Assembly: GCF_000765235.1 (NCBI RefSeq)
Contig: NZ_JPJG01000012.1
Location: 1-51,239 of the forward strand
Direction of reading: 5' to 3'
Origin: Oscillibacter sp. ER4
Lineage (GTDB): Bacteria; Bacillota; Clostridia; Oscillospirales; Oscillospiraceae
Length of the DNA stretch: 51,239 nt
Below the pieces are notes generated by a model that saw nothing but the letters and a program-made list of their open reading frames with translations, searched no databases and was not told the DNA's origin. Positions 23,988 through 33,476 of the stretch are shown piece by piece. Position 1 is the first letter of the stretch. Every line of letters starts with the position of its first letter. A program made the position numbers and the translations under genes.

Positions 23988-24352
23988 TCTTCCTCCTCCT
24001 TAGCTCCCTGAATGAGAGCTATGACTTCGTCTCTCGTGCAGCCGAGCGTTTTCATCGAGTGGAGAAATTCTCCCACGCGCTCGTCCGCAATGCGGAGCTT
24101 GGCATTTGCAATCATGTTTTCATTTTCCGTGACGAACCGTCCCGCCGTGCGCTGGGAAAACACCAGACCGTCGCGTTCGAGCTCGGATAGCGCGCGCTGG
24201 ACCGTGTTGGGGTTGACGCCCGCCTCCACCGCAAGCTCTCGCACGGAGGGGAGCTTTTCTCCCGGCGCGTAGATGCCGGAGACGATGGCCTCCGTCAATC
24301 GCTGTGTCAGCTGGGAGTAGATCGGCTGGTCATTGCGGAAGTTCCAGTCCAT
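23984..24352 (-). CDS. GntR-family regulator, YtrA subfamily
   Basis: A 122-residue repressor with an N-terminal winged helix-turn-helix (PIYSQLTQRLTEAIVSGIYA, then LPSVRELAVEAGVNPNTVQR) and a short C-terminal helical pair (about 40 residues), the hallmark of YtrA rather than FadR or HutC types. It is the first gene of an operon with an ABC ATPase and permease, as in Bacillus ytr. A perfect inverted repeat lies on its own promoter (24370-24387), so autoregulation of the transporter operon is very likely. AAGGAGG precedes the ATG. Confidence 0.93.
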   Translation of the reverse strand: MDWNFRNDQPIYSQLTQRLTEAIVSGIYAPGEKLPSVRELAVEAGVNPNTVQRALSELERDGLVFSQRTAGRFVTENENMIANAKLRIADERVGEFLHSMKTLGCTRDEVIALIQGAKEEEE

Positions 24353-24369
24353 AGTGATCCTCCTTGTGT

Positions 24370-24420
24370 ATCACTGTATTAAGTGATTAGTACAATAATA
24401 CATCAAGCGGCATTTGTCAA
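24370..24420 (-). promoter_or_regulatory. promoter and operator of the GntR-ABC operon
   Basis: On the minus strand, -35 TTGACA (24415-24420), 17-bp spacer, -10 TATTGT (24392-24397). Just downstream, ATCACT (24370-24375) and AGTGAT (24382-24387) form a perfect inverted repeat around the likely start site: a candidate binding site of the GntR protein. Confidence 0.75.
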
Positions 24421-24498
24421 TAGCCGGACGCAAAAAAGATCAAAAAATTTCGCGGCAGAAAAAAGCCGCGAAATTGACATAAAACCCTAAAACAGATG

Positions 24499-24545
24499 TT
24501 GCATTTCGGGAAAAATGTGGTATCATAGATTCGAGCAAATGTTGG
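24499..24545 (+). promoter_or_regulatory. lexA promoter with SOS-box-like site
   Basis: -35 TTGCAT (24499-24504), 16-bp spacer, -10 TATCAT (24521-24526). CGAGC-AAAT-GTTGG at 24532-24545 matches 8 of 10 fixed positions of the Gram-positive SOS box CGAAC-N4-GTTCG and lies over the likely start site, fitting LexA autorepression. Confidence 0.65.
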
Positions 24546-24559
24546 AAGGGGCGCACAAG

Positions 24560-25198
24560 ATGGAAAAACTGTCCAGAATGCAGCAGCGCGTATACGATTA
24601 TATAGCAGAGAGCATCGCCGAACACGGCTATGCCCCCTCTGTGCGCGAAGTCGGTGAGGCGCTGGGACTCAAGTCACCCTCCACGGTCCACTTCCATATC
24701 AAGCACCTGCAGGAGATGGGGCTCATTGAGAAGAGCGCGGGCAAGGGCCGTGCCATCACGCTCAAAAAGCAGCTGCAGGCCGTTCCCGTTGCGCCGCAGC
24801 CCGTCGAGATCGACGAGCTTGCCCCACGCCGCCGTCAGGTGCCGATCCTCGGCAATGTTGCCGCCGGTAACCCGATTTTGGCGCAGGAGTGCATCGAGGA
24901 CTACCTGACGTTCGACACTGGCGGGCACGATGACGAGTATTTCGCCCTGCGTGTGCGCGGCGAGTCGATGCTCGGCGTCGGCATCCTGCCGGACGATTTG
25001 GTCGTCGTCCACCGCCAGAACATCGCGCAGAACGGGCAGATCGTGGTCGCGCTGCTTGGTGACGAGGCGACGGTCAAAACGCTCAAGCGCAAGGGCAGCG
25101 AGGTCTGGCTCATGCCCGCGAACCCCGATTACCAGCCCATCGACGGCCGCGAGTGCACGATCTTGGGCCGCGTCGTTGCCGTGGTGCGGCAGTATTAA
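24560..25198 (+). CDS. lexA: LexA repressor
   Basis: A 212-residue SOS repressor. Residues 1-70 are the winged helix-turn-helix (SVREVGEALGLKSPSTVHFH). Residues 90-212 are the S24 self-cleavage domain: cleavage site Ala-Gly in GNVAAGNPI, catalytic Ser in VRGESMLGVGI and catalytic Lys in DEATVKTLKR. ATG 24560 is chosen: GGAAGGGG is 8-10 nt upstream and the protein then has family length; a frame from 24515 would run through the promoter and operator. A self-operator is present just upstream. The gene is monocistronic with a terminator after it. Confidence 0.96.
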   Translation: MEKLSRMQQRVYDYIAESIAEHGYAPSVREVGEALGLKSPSTVHFHIKHLQEMGLIEKSAGKGRAITLKKQLQAVPVAPQPVEIDELAPRRRQVPILGNVAAGNPILAQECIEDYLTFDTGGHDDEYFALRVRGESMLGVGILPDDLVVVHRQNIAQNGQIVVALLGDEATVKTLKRKGSEVWLMPANPDYQPIDGRECTILGRVVAVVRQY

Positions 25199-25208
25199 GA
25201 GAAAAAGC

Positions 25209-25241
25209 AAACGCTCCTCCGCATTCGCGGAGGAGCGTTTT
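25209..25241 (+). terminator. terminator of lexA
   Basis: AACGCTCCTCCGC pairs with GCGGAGGAGCGTT around ATTC, followed by TTT. Confidence 0.92.
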
Positions 25242-25344
25242 GGTTGTTACAGGGGGAAAGCGTACTGTTAGAGGGAGTTGCGGCAAACTGGAAGTTATTC
25301 AATTCCTGTTGTTTGAGTTCCTTGCAAAAGCGGACATAAAAATA

Positions 25345-25773
25345 CTATTCTTCGGTTTCGTATACAATGTCACCGTTAAAATACATGGACAACGACATTT
25401 GGATTAAATCTAACTCATTATCTTTAGGCAAACGCAGATAACCGATATACTCTACCTGATGAAATCCATACATTTCATCTACAATTTCAAAGCAGCATTT
25501 ACCATACTGCTTAATAAAATCATTCAATGATACTTTGACACCGTCAAATCTGCCGTATTTTCCTAATTTGCTCAACAGTAAAACGCAGGTGCTATCCATA
25601 TCGACGTTTTCAATGGCAATTTTCCCATCTACTTGCGTATAAGGCTCTTTGACACTTACAAATCCGTGCTCAAACTCCAAATAAACAGTTCCATTTTGGC
25701 AAGTGATATTGCTTACGACCATATCATGTAAGCTATACGGCATATTCATTTGCTGCTTAAATCTCGTTACCAT
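25345..25773 (-). CDS. AT-rich orphan, hypothetical protein
   Basis: A 142-residue protein with no recognised family. It is predicted cytoplasmic, mixed alpha/beta, acidic, with beta-rich stretches (GTVYLEFEHGFVSVKE, CFEIVDEMYGFHQVEYIGYL). No signal or membrane segment. The coding sequence is strikingly AT-rich beside the GC-rich lexA and lipoprotein genes, a sign of recent acquisition. GGAGGCGC lies before the ATG. Small acidic single genes like this are often immunity proteins or defence leftovers, but nothing here proves it. Confidence 0.75.
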   Translation of the reverse strand: MVTRFKQQMNMPYSLHDMVVSNITCQNGTVYLEFEHGFVSVKEPYTQVDGKIAIENVDMDSTCVLLLSKLGKYGRFDGVKVSLNDFIKQYGKCCFEIVDEMYGFHQVEYIGYLRLPKDNELDLIQMSLSMYFNGDIVYETEE

Positions 25774-25808
25774 TTTGCGCCTCCTTAGATTCCGATTTGT
25801 TTACGCCC

Positions 25809-27347
25809 TCATCCCTTGTCAAAGTGCACCGTCCAGCCCTCGATCCCGCAGAACGGGGAGGAGACGGTGGGGTTCAGTCCGTCGATGAGGCCGCTCGGCG
25901 TCAGGACCGACGCGGTCTTGAATGCGATGGGTGCGATGGGCGCGCTCTGGGCAAGGTAGCGGTACAGCGCGCGGGCGGTCTGATCCGTCTCATTGAGCGA
26001 GAACGCGTCGAGCAGCGTGTTGCACTGCGCGTCCGCGTAGCGGCCGTAGTTCAGCGCGCCGCCGGTGCGCGCGAGGGACGAAATGTCCCAGTTCGCCGTC
26101 AGGCGCACCTCGCCGAGGTACAGGTCAAAATTCCCGTTTTGCAGCGCGGTCAGATAGTCGCTCCACGGGAGTGAGCGCACGCTGACCGTCAGAACGTCGG
26201 TCGAGAGCGTGCGGCTCAGATAGTCGGCGATGGAGACCTTGAACGAGTCGCTCTCGCTGACCAGGATCGTCACCGTGCGGGGACAGCTTTCCGTCACGCC
26301 CGCGCTTTCGAGCGCAGCGGCGAGGTCAGGCGAAGCGAGCGTCGACGCCATCTCCGTCGGATAGAGGCTGGAGTGCGGCGAGAGCGGGAAGCGCGCCGCC
26401 TCGGCGTGACCAGCGAAGTAGCCCGTCGTGATGGTCGCGCGGTCGATCGCACCCGCGAGGGCGCTGCGAAGCGATGCATCGGAGAGCGGCGCGCGCTGTG
26501 TGTTGAAGCCGAGGTAGATCATGTTCGCCGTCGCGTAGTCGGTGAGCGCCGTGTCCGCGCTGCGCAGATCGCCCGTGCTGCTCGTCAGGTCAGCCGAGAG
26601 CAGATGCACCTCGCGCGAGGAGAAAAGGTACGACGCCGTGTCCGCGTCCTTGACGGCGCGCAGCTCGATACGCTCGAACGGCAGCGTGCCGTCGCTGCGC
26701 CAGTCGGGGTTCTGCTTGAGGCATGCGCCGTCGCTGTCCGTGACGAAGAGATACGGCCCCGTGCCGAGCGGCACGGTGTTCTTCTCCGAACCGGATTTGA
26801 CGATGGGGATGTCAAGCAGCGCGGGGAATGCGCTGTCCGCGCGCGTGAGATTGACAATGAGCGCGCCGTTGCTTGCGCGCATCGAGGCGACGTTGGCAAA
26901 GCGCGCGCTGTAGCGCTCGCTCTCCTGCGCGCGGCGAAGCGTCGCGAGCACATCGCTTGCCGTCAGGCTACTGCCGTCGGAAAAGCTGACGCCGTCGCGG
27001 AGGTAAAAGGTGTAGCTCGTGCAGTCGTCGTTGTGCTCATAGCGGCTGCACAGCACATTTTGCGGCGCAAACGACTCGTCCAGCACGAAAAGCCCCTCGT
27101 AGAGCAGCGCGCCAAGCGTCTGCTGCATGCCGTCGGGGCAGGTGATGGGGTCGAGCGTCACGCCCTGCAAATATGGCAGTGCGAACGACGTGATCGGCGT
27201 CAGGGTGGAGGAGGTGTCCGCTTCCACCGGCGGCGTTTCCTCCCAGAAGTCGCCGCTGCTGTCGTCGCTCACATCGCCGCTCCAGCAGCCCGAAAGCGAA
27301 AGCGCGAGCGTCAGCGCGCACAAAAGCGCAGAGAGGCGGCGCTTCAC
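25809..27347 (-). CDS. extracellular solute-binding lipoprotein, family 5 (peptide/nickel type)
   Basis: A 512-residue lipoprotein: signal with lipobox LSLSGC (Cys after about 20 residues), an acidic Ser/Thr linker, then the SBP_bac_5 fold (LGALLYEGLFVLDES, YTFYLRDGVSFSDGSSLTA which is the family signature, GTGPYLFV, MIYLGFNTQRAPLSD). It would capture oligopeptides or similar ligands outside the cell. GTG 27347 is chosen because GGAGG lies 7 nt upstream and the codon overlaps the pgeF stop (GTGA). No permease or ATPase genes are adjacent, so it either serves a transporter elsewhere or is a sensor. Its coupling to pgeF suggests a muropeptide-related role, an inference. Confidence 0.9.
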   Translation of the reverse strand: MKRRLSALLCALTLALSLSGCWSGDVSDDSSGDFWEETPPVEADTSSTLTPITSFALPYLQGVTLDPITCPDGMQQTLGALLYEGLFVLDESFAPQNVLCSRYEHNDDCTSYTFYLRDGVSFSDGSSLTASDVLATLRRAQESERYSARFANVASMRASNGALIVNLTRADSAFPALLDIPIVKSGSEKNTVPLGTGPYLFVTDSDGACLKQNPDWRSDGTLPFERIELRAVKDADTASYLFSSREVHLLSADLTSSTGDLRSADTALTDYATANMIYLGFNTQRAPLSDASLRSALAGAIDRATITTGYFAGHAEAARFPLSPHSSLYPTEMASTLASPDLAAALESAGVTESCPRTVTILVSESDSFKVSIADYLSRTLSTDVLTVSVRSLPWSDYLTALQNGNFDLYLGEVRLTANWDISSLARTGGALNYGRYADAQCNTLLDAFSLNETDQTARALYRYLAQSAPIAPIAFKTASVLTPSGLIDGLNPTVSSPFCGIEGWTVHFDKG

Positions 27348-28168
27348 AGCGCATCCTCCGTAAGGCAGATCATCGCCGCCATGCCGCCGCGCCGGTCGCC
27401 CATCGCGCGGTGCGACCAGTAGCGCTCGGGGTGGCACTTCGTGCAGTCGGGGTGTACATCGACGCGCGAGGGGTCGATGCCCGCGCGCAGCAGCCACAGG
27501 CGGTTGATCGCCTTCAGGTCGATGTGGTATTTGTCGCCGCGCTTTTCGATGCGCTCGTCCATCGCGGGGTCGAGCAGGGCGAAAAAGGCGTCGGCCACGT
27601 CGCTGTCGGTCTCAAAGCAGCACTTGCCGATGCTCGGGCCGATGGCGGCGCGCAGTGTGTAGGGATCGGCGCCGTAGCAGCTCATCATCGACACGGCGGC
27701 CTTGAGCGCGATGCCGCTCGCCGTACCGCGCCAGCCGGCGTGCACCGCACCGATCGAACGCGAAGTCGGGTCATAGAGCGTGATGACGCAGCAGTCCGTC
27801 CCGTAGGCGAACAGCGGCAGGTTCGGCACGTTCGTGATGAGCCCGTCGGCGTCGTAGGGACGGTCATCCCAGAGAATTTTGCCCGCGTCCTCTTCCGATG
27901 CAATGCGGACAAGGTCAGAGTGGATCTGGCGGCAGCCGACGGCGCGGCTCGCGTCAAAGCCTACGGCCTCGCCGAGAAGGCGGTAGTTTTCGAGTAGGTT
28001 TTCGCTCGTGTCGCCCTTGTTGTCGGCAAAGTTGAGTGAATCGTAGGGCGCAGGGCTCACGCCGCCGTGCCGCGTCGTGAACGCGTGCACCGCGCCGCTC
28101 CCCGCGGCGGTGATGACATCGGACGTGTCGTAGATGAGACCGTTTACGTTATGTTCGGTGAAAGACAT
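27344..28168 (-). CDS. pgeF: peptidoglycan editing factor / YfiH-type multi-copper oxidase-fold protein
   Basis: A 274-residue protein of the YfiH/PgeF (DUF152) family, reported as a purine nucleoside phosphorylase-type activity and as an editor of peptidoglycan precursors. Signatures: VHAFTTRHGGVS, GCRQIHSD, YGTDCCVITL (cysteines of the metal site), GAVHAGWRGTASGI (metal His) and the C-terminal CTKCHPERYWSHR. ATG 28168 has AGGAGG upstream. It is translationally coupled to the downstream lipoprotein gene by a GTGA overlap. Repeat copy 2 separates it from secA. Confidence 0.92.
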   Translation of the reverse strand: MSFTEHNVNGLIYDTSDVITAAGSGAVHAFTTRHGGVSPAPYDSLNFADNKGDTSENLLENYRLLGEAVGFDASRAVGCRQIHSDLVRIASEEDAGKILWDDRPYDADGLITNVPNLPLFAYGTDCCVITLYDPTSRSIGAVHAGWRGTASGIALKAAVSMMSCYGADPYTLRAAIGPSIGKCCFETDSDVADAFFALLDPAMDERIEKRGDKYHIDLKAINRLWLLRAGIDPSRVDVHPDCTKCHPERYWSHRAMGDRRGGMAAMICLTEDAL

Positions 28169-28194
28169 CAAAAGTGCCTCCTTTTTCTGCACCA

Positions 28195-28800
28195 AAGGGT
28201 GCGGAGATGTCGCCGCCTGTCTCAGGCGGCGGGGGAAATGCGGCGTGTGCGCCGCAGCACCACACCCCCCATTTTCTTTCCGTGGAAAGAAAACGGGCGG
28301 TGTGACCGTCCAAAAGAAAGGCGTTTGCATTGCAAGCGAGCAGCTCGAAGAGCTGCAATGCTTGCCGATTGCACTGCCCATAGCGCGGCGTTGCCGCGTT
28401 TGAAGCTGCTATACGATTTGCCTCTGCTCCTATCATCCGCTGCCGCTCTGCCCATCTTGTAGGAGTACGCAGTAATTCCCATCTACCGCCAGTCTCCACA
28501 ATGCGGCGAGCGCAGCAATGCCGCATTCAGCAGGCAGTCTGCCGCCGTTCTAACGTCACTCGCGCCTCACGATAGTAAGGCGCGGTTGCAAGCGGTCACG
28601 ACTCGCAGGGATTCATGGCGAAGCCATGTACACCGCACCCTCACTGCGCAGCGCGTGCAGCCCTTCAAGCTACAGACTACCAATGTGCGGGGTCAAGGGG
28701 CGGCGCCCCTTGCGTTCTCTTGGGGGTCCAAGGGGGCCATTCTCTCATGTGAGAGAATGGCCCCCTTTCCCGTATCCCCCACGGGTGTGGGGGAAATGTT
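28195..28800 (+). repeat. structured interspersed repeat, copy 2 (about 600 bp, non-coding)
   Basis: Same hairpin order as copy 1: GCCGCC/GGCGGC (28212-28230); a long stem with TTTTCTTTCC/GGAAAGAAAA; GCAAGC/GCTTGC with inner AGCTC/GAGCT; GCGGC/GCCGC; AATGCGGC (28500-28507) with GCCGCATT (28520-28527); GCGCCT/AGGCGC; CATGGC/GCCATG; CAAGGGG (28694-28700) with CCCCTTG (28706-28712); the AAGGGGGCCATTCTCTCA palindrome (28730-28767); and an end hairpin CCCCCAC/GTGGGGG. It lies antisense to pgeF and secA and fills the gap between them. Confidence 0.9.
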
Positions 28801-28821
28801 CCACCACTTACAAGTGGTCAA

Positions 28822-31548
28822 TCAGCGCCCACAGCACTGTTTATATTTCTTCCCGCTGCCGCAGGGGCAGGGATCGTTGCGGCCAATCTTCTGGACCTTG
28901 CGGGGCTGCTTTTTCACCGTGCCGTCGCCGGAGGTGGAGGCGACGATGCCGTCGGCCACGCGCTCGCGCTTGACCTCGCCCTCGGTCTTGACGCGGGCGG
29001 AGAAGATGCGGCGCACCGTGTCGCCCTGAATGGCGGAGATCATGTCCTCAAACATCGTGAGGGATTCCTGCTTGTAGACGTCAATGGGCTTGTTGTTGCC
29101 GTAGGACTGTAAACGGATGGCCTGACGCAGCTCGCTCATCGCGTCGATGTGGTCCATCCAGTATTCGTCGACCACGCGCAGCAGCACCACGCGCTCGAGT
29201 TCGCGCATGATGGGCGAGGTGACGGCGGCCTCCTTGGCCTCGTAATACTTCTCAGCGGCTTCATAGAAGCGATCGGTCAGATCGTCGGCGGAAAGGCCGG
29301 AGAGAGAGTTTGCATCCACGGCGCTGCGCGGGAAGTACGTGCCCTCGCAGCTCTTGAGCGCGTCGGCGCGGTGCTCGTCGTCGGTCTTGTCGTGCTCGCC
29401 GAAGGCGAAGGCGACCTGACTTTCGATGCTGCTTCTCAGCATGTTCAAAACGGTCTGCTTGATGTCCATGCCGTCGAGCACCTGCTTGCGCTGGCCGTAG
29501 ATGATCTCGCGCTGCTTGTTCATCACGTCGTCGTATTCGAGCGTGCTCTTGCGGTACTGGAAGTTGCGGGACTCGACGCTCGTCTGCGCGTTTTCAATTG
29601 CCTTGGAGAGAGTCTTGTTTTCAATCGGCGTATCCTCGTCGAGGTTGAAGCGCTCCATCAGGTTCGTGATGCGCTCGCCGCCAAACAGGCGCAGCAGATC
29701 GTCTTCAAGCGAGAGGTAGAAGCGCGTCTCGCCCGGGTCGCCCTGACGGCCGGCACGGCCGCGCAGCTGGTTGTCGATACGGCGGGAATCGTGGCGCTCC
29801 GTGCCGATGATGAAGAGCCCCCCCGCCTCGCGGACCTTGTCCGCCTCACCGGAGATCTCCTCGCGGTGCTTTTCAAGAGCCTTGGCGAACATGTCGCGCG
29901 CGTCAAGAATTTCTTTGTTGTCGGTCTCGGCATAGCCGGTCGCCTCGGCGATGAGCTCATTGCTGAGGCCCGCCCTGCGAAGGTCGGTTTTCGCCATGTA
30001 TTCGGCGTTGCCGCCGAGCATGATATCGGTACCACGGCCGGCCATGTTCGTCGCGACCGTGACCGCGCCGAGCTTACCGGCCTGCGCGACGATCTCGGCT
30101 TCCTTTTCGTGGTTCTTCGCGTTCAAGAGATTGTGCTTGATGCCCTCGCGGGAGAGCAGATACGAGAGCTTTTCGTTCTTTTCGATCGACACCGTACCGA
30201 CCAGCACGGGCTGGCCCTTGGCATGGCAGGCCTTGACCTGCTCGATAACAGCGCGGTACTTTGCCGCCTCGGTTTTGTAGACGACGTCGGGGTCATCGAT
30301 ACGGGCGATGGGACGGTTCGTCGGAATTTCAATGATGTCGAGGTTGTAGATCGTGCCGAATTCCTCTTCCTCGGTGAGCGCCGTACCGGTCATACCGGAG
30401 AGCTTGCCGTACAGGCGGAAGTAATTCTGGAACGTGATGGTCGCAAGCGTCTTGCTTTCTCGCGCGACCTCGACATGCTCCTTGGCCTCGATGGCCTGGT
30501 GCAGACCGTCGCTGTAGCGGCGGCCGAACATCAGTCGGCCGGTGAACTCGTCGACGATGACGACCTGACCGTCCTTGATGACGTAGTCGATATCGCGCTT
30601 CATCGTGCCGTGGGCCTTGATGGCCTGGTTGATGTGGTGCGCGATGGTGGAGTTTTCGGGATCGGAGAGGTTTTCAAGGCCGAAGTATTCCTCGGCCTTC
30701 TTCACGCCGCGGGCGGTGAGCGTCGCGGTCTTGGCCTTTTCGTCGACGATGTAGTCGGCGTCGATGTTGACGTCTTCCTCTTCCTTGTCGTCGCTCTCGG
30801 CGATGACCTTCTTGCGGAAGCCGCGTACAAGGTTTTCCGTGCGGGAATACATCTCCGTGGACTTTTCGCCCATGCCGGAGATGATGAGCGGCGTGCGCGC
30901 CTCATCGATCAAAATGGAGTCGACCTCGTCGACGATGGCGAAGGCATGTCCGCGCTGGACGAGTTCGCTTGCGTAGATGGCCATGTTATCGCGCAGGTAA
31001 TCAAAGCCCATTTCGTTATTCGTGCCGTAGGTGATGTCTGCGGCGTAGGCCTTGCGGCGCTCTTCACTTGTGAGGTCGTGGACGATCAGGCCGACCGTGA
31101 GGCCTAAGAAGCGGTGGACCTTGCCCATCCACTCGCTGTCTCGCTTGGCGAGGTAGTCGTTCACGGTGACGATGTGCACGCCGTTGCCGGTCAGGGCGTT
31201 TAAGTACGCGGGCAGCGTTGCCACCAGCGTTTTACCTTCACCGGTCTTCATCTCGGCGATGCGGCCCTGATGGAGCACCACGCCGCCGACGAGCTGCACA
31301 CGGTAGGGGTACAGACCCAGCACGCGGCGGGACGCCTCGCGCACGGTGGCAAACGCCTCGGGCAGGATGTCGTCGAGCGTTTCACCGCTTTGCAGACGCG
31401 TCTTGAACTCCGGCGTTTTGGCCTGCAGCTCCGCGTCGCTCATCGCCTTGTATTCGTCCGCCATCGCTTCGATCTTGTCGACGATGGGGTAGATGCTCTT
31501 GAGTTCACGGTCGCTGTAGGAACCGAACATTTTACTAAAGAAACCCAT
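28822..31548 (-). CDS. secA: protein translocase subunit SecA
   Basis: A 908-residue preprotein-translocase ATPase at the cytoplasmic face of SecYEG. Seen in order: NBD1 Walker A ([13 protein letters not shown]), DEAD-type box ([20 protein letters not shown]), preprotein cross-linking domain, NBD2 with [15 protein letters not shown] and [19 protein letters not shown], helical wing and scaffold, and the C-terminal zinc SEC-C motif ([19 protein letters not shown]) used for SecB or ribosome contact. ATG 31548 (MGFFSKMFG) has AAAGGAAG upstream; longer frames are leader. A short hairpin (ACCACTT/AAGTGGT) follows the stop. Standing alone with its own promoter is common in clostridia. Confidence 0.97.
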   Translation of the reverse strand: MGFFSKMFGSYSDRELKSIYPIVDKIEAMADEYKAMSDAELQAKTPEFKTRLQSGETLDDILPEAFATVREASRRVLGLYPYRVQLVGGVVLHQGRIAEMKTGEGKTLVATLPAYLNALTGNGVHIVTVNDYLAKRDSEWMGKVHRFLGLTVGLIVHDLTSEERRKAYAADITYGTNNEMGFDYLRDNMAIYASELVQRGHAFAIVDEVDSILIDEARTPLIISGMGEKSTEMYSRTENLVRGFRKKVIAESDDKEEEDVNIDADYIVDEKAKTATLTARGVKKAEEYFGLENLSDPENSTIAHHINQAIKAHGTMKRDIDYVIKDGQVVIVDEFTGRLMFGRRYSDGLHQAIEAKEHVEVARESKTLATITFQNYFRLYGKLSGMTGTALTEEEEFGTIYNLDIIEIPTNRPIARIDDPDVVYKTEAAKYRAVIEQVKACHAKGQPVLVGTVSIEKNEKLSYLLSREGIKHNLLNAKNHEKEAEIVAQAGKLGAVTVATNMAGRGTDIMLGGNAEYMAKTDLRRAGLSNELIAEATGYAETDNKEILDARDMFAKALEKHREEISGEADKVREAGGLFIIGTERHDSRRIDNQLRGRAGRQGDPGETRFYLSLEDDLLRLFGGERITNLMERFNLDEDTPIENKTLSKAIENAQTSVESRNFQYRKSTLEYDDVMNKQREIIYGQRKQVLDGMDIKQTVLNMLRSSIESQVAFAFGEHDKTDDEHRADALKSCEGTYFPRSAVDANSLSGLSADDLTDRFYEAAEKYYEAKEAAVTSPIMRELERVVLLRVVDEYWMDHIDAMSELRQAIRLQSYGNNKPIDVYKQESLTMFEDMISAIQGDTVRRIFSARVKTEGEVKRERVADGIVASTSGDGTVKKQPRKVQKIGRNDPCPCGSGKKYKQCCGR

Positions 31549-31590
31549 ATTCAAAACTTCCTTTCGTGGGAGCATAATGACACGCTTACA

Positions 31591-31619
31591 AGTATAGCAT
31601 CCCTCTGCGCGATATGCAA
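31591..31619 (-). promoter_or_regulatory. promoter of secA
   Basis: On the minus strand, -35 TTGCAT (31614-31619), 17-bp spacer, -10 TATACT (31591-31596), 43 nt before the start codon. Confidence 0.75.
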
Positions 31620-31683
31620 AGGGAAATTTGCTGTATAATATGAATGGATTGTAAATAAATTCCGCCGCCGCGTCAGGCATGGC

Positions 31684-31713
31684 TTGCACTCTATATAGCT
31701 GCTGTGGTAAAAT
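31684..31713 (+). promoter_or_regulatory. promoter of the beta-CASP gene
   Basis: -35 TTGCAC (31684-31689), 18-bp spacer, -10 TAAAAT (31708-31713), about 100 nt before ATG 31811. Confidence 0.6.
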
Positions 31714-31810
31714 ACAAAGCAAGATAGTACAAAGCGACGAAACGCCCTCCGACGGCGGAGGACAGAAGTATAAGGAAGAAGTTTTTTTCTCATCTAAGGA
31801 GGACATTCGC

Positions 31811-33406
31811 ATGAAACTGCACTTTTACGGGGCCGACCGCTGCGTGACCGGCTCCTGCCACTGCCTGGAGATAAACGGTAAGAAGATCCTCGTCGACTGC
31901 GGCTTACAGCAGGGCCGCGACGAGCTCGACAACCGTTATCTCGCTTTTGCTCCCGGTAATATCGATATTCTGCTCGTCACCCACGCGCACATCGACCACA
32001 CGGGCCGTATCCCGCTGCTGGTGAAAAACGGCTTCCACGGCCGCATCCTGACGACACGCCTGACAGCAGATTTGATGAAGATCATGTTGCTCGACTCCGC
32101 TCACATTCAGGAGAGCGACGCTGAGTACGAAAACCGCAAGGGCGAGCGCGCGGGCCGCGAGCATGTCGATCCGCTCTACACCGAGCAGGACGCGCTGGAC
32201 GTCTTCAAGTACGTGACGACCTGCGAGTATAAAGAAAAGGTCGACCTCTGCGAGGGTGTGAGCGCGGTGTTCACCGACGCGGGCCATCTGCTCGGTTCCG
32301 CGTCCATCACGCTTGAGCTGGAAGAAAACGGCGTGCACAAGACGATCGTCTTCTCCGGCGATATCGGCAACGTCGACCAGCCCATTATCCGCGACCCGCA
32401 GCTTCTCAAAAAGGCCGACTACGTCGTGATGGAGTCGACCTACGGCGACCGCAACCACACCGAGGTCTGGAGCTATACCGACGAGCTTGCCGAGATCATC
32501 GACGAAACGCTCGGCAAGGGCGGCAACGTTGTGATTCCGTCGTTCGCTGTGGGCCGCACGCAGGAGCTTTTGTACTTTATCCGCGAGATCAAGGATCAAA
32601 AGCTCGTCAAGTCGACGCCGAATTTCCCTGTGTACATCGACTCGCCCCTTGCTAAGGCGGCAACGACTGTGTTCTGCGGCGACCTGCGCGGCTATCTTGA
32701 TGAGCAGGCGCTTGATCTTGTCAAGGACGGCACGCACATGTTCACCTTCCCCAACCTCAACCTTGTTGAGTCGAGCGAGGAATCGAAGATGCTGAACATG
32801 GACACGACACCCAAGGTCATCATTTCCGCCTCCGGTATGTGCGACGCCGGCCGCATTCGCCACCATTTGAAGCACAACCTCTGGCGCGCGAACAGCGCGG
32901 TCGTGTTCGTCGGCTTCCAGTCGCCCGGCACGCTGGGCCGCAGATTGCTCGACGGCGTTGAAAAGGTCAAGCTCTTCGGCGAGGAGATCGCCGTCAAGGC
33001 GAAGATCGTCAACTTCCAGGGCCTTTCGTCCCACGCCGACCATGACCACCTTGTCGAGTGGATCAAGGCCTTCGACCCGAAGCCTGCGCATGTGTTCGTC
33101 GTCCACGGCGACGAGGACGTTGCGCCCGTGTTTGCCGAAGAGCTCAATTCCCTCGGCTTCCATGCGCACGCGGCCAAGTTTACCGAGTGTTACGACCTTG
33201 CCGCAAACGAGATGGTCAGCGAGGGCTACATTTCCGAGCGCAAGCGCACGGCGCAGAAGTCCCGCGCCGACAACCTGTACGCCAAGCTCGTGGCGGCGGC
33301 GGAGTCGCTGCTTGAGTTTGCCAAGCGCTGCAAGGGCAGACCCAACAAGGACATTTCCGCGCTCACCGGCCAGATCATCAGCCTGATCGAGCGCTTCCGC
33401 GAGTGA
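31811..33406 (+). CDS. metallo-beta-lactamase/beta-CASP/RMMBL ribonuclease-like protein
   Basis: A 531-residue protein, probably a zinc-dependent RNA-processing nuclease. Metallo-beta-lactamase motifs: [12 protein letters not shown] (HxHxDH), [13 protein letters not shown] (His) and VFSGDIGN (Asp). The beta-CASP insert (about 245-390) shows [20 protein letters not shown] and IYIDSPLA-type residues. The RMMBL tail has [13 protein letters not shown] (His) and [13 protein letters not shown] 31811 follows AAGGAGG. The extra C-terminal 80 residues are helical. Family members include RNase J relatives and CPSF-like exonucleases; this one is closer to the YSH1/CPSF-like bacterial group. The precise RNA target is unknown. 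Confidence 0.9.
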   Translation: MKLHFYGADRCVTGSCHCLEINGKKILVDCGLQQGRDELDNRYLAFAPGNIDILLVTHAHIDHTGRIPLLVKNGFHGRILTTRLTADLMKIMLLDSAHIQESDAEYENRKGERAGREHVDPLYTEQDALDVFKYVTTCEYKEKVDLCEGVSAVFTDAGHLLGSASITLELEENGVHKTIVFSGDIGNVDQPIIRDPQLLKKADYVVMESTYGDRNHTEVWSYTDELAEIIDETLGKGGNVVIPSFAVGRTQELLYFIREIKDQKLVKSTPNFPVYIDSPLAKAATTVFCGDLRGYLDEQALDLVKDGTHMFTFPNLNLVESSEESKMLNMDTTPKVIISASGMCDAGRIRHHLKHNLWRANSAVVFVGFQSPGTLGRRLLDGVEKVKLFGEEIAVKAKIVNFQGLSSHADHDHLVEWIKAFDPKPAHVFVVHGDEDVAPVFAEELNSLGFHAHAAKFTECYDLAANEMVSEGYISERKRTAQKSRADNLYAKLVAAAESLLEFAKRCKGRPNKDISALTGQIISLIERFRE

Positions 33407-33421
33407 TTTGAGATACACAAC

Positions 33422-33460
33422 AAAAGGTACTTCGCGCGATAAAAGCGCGAAGTACCTTTT
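33422..33460 (+). terminator. terminator of the beta-CASP gene
   Basis: AAAAGGTACTTCGCGC (33422-33437) pairs with GCGCGAAGTACCTTTT (33445-33460). Confidence 0.93.
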
Positions 33461-33476
33461 CTGAGAGGAGAAGACG

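Noticed and set aside
29149-31107. Long plus-strand open frame opposite secA
   Set aside because: Antisense shadow of secA; composition follows third-position GC of the real gene and no domain is visible.
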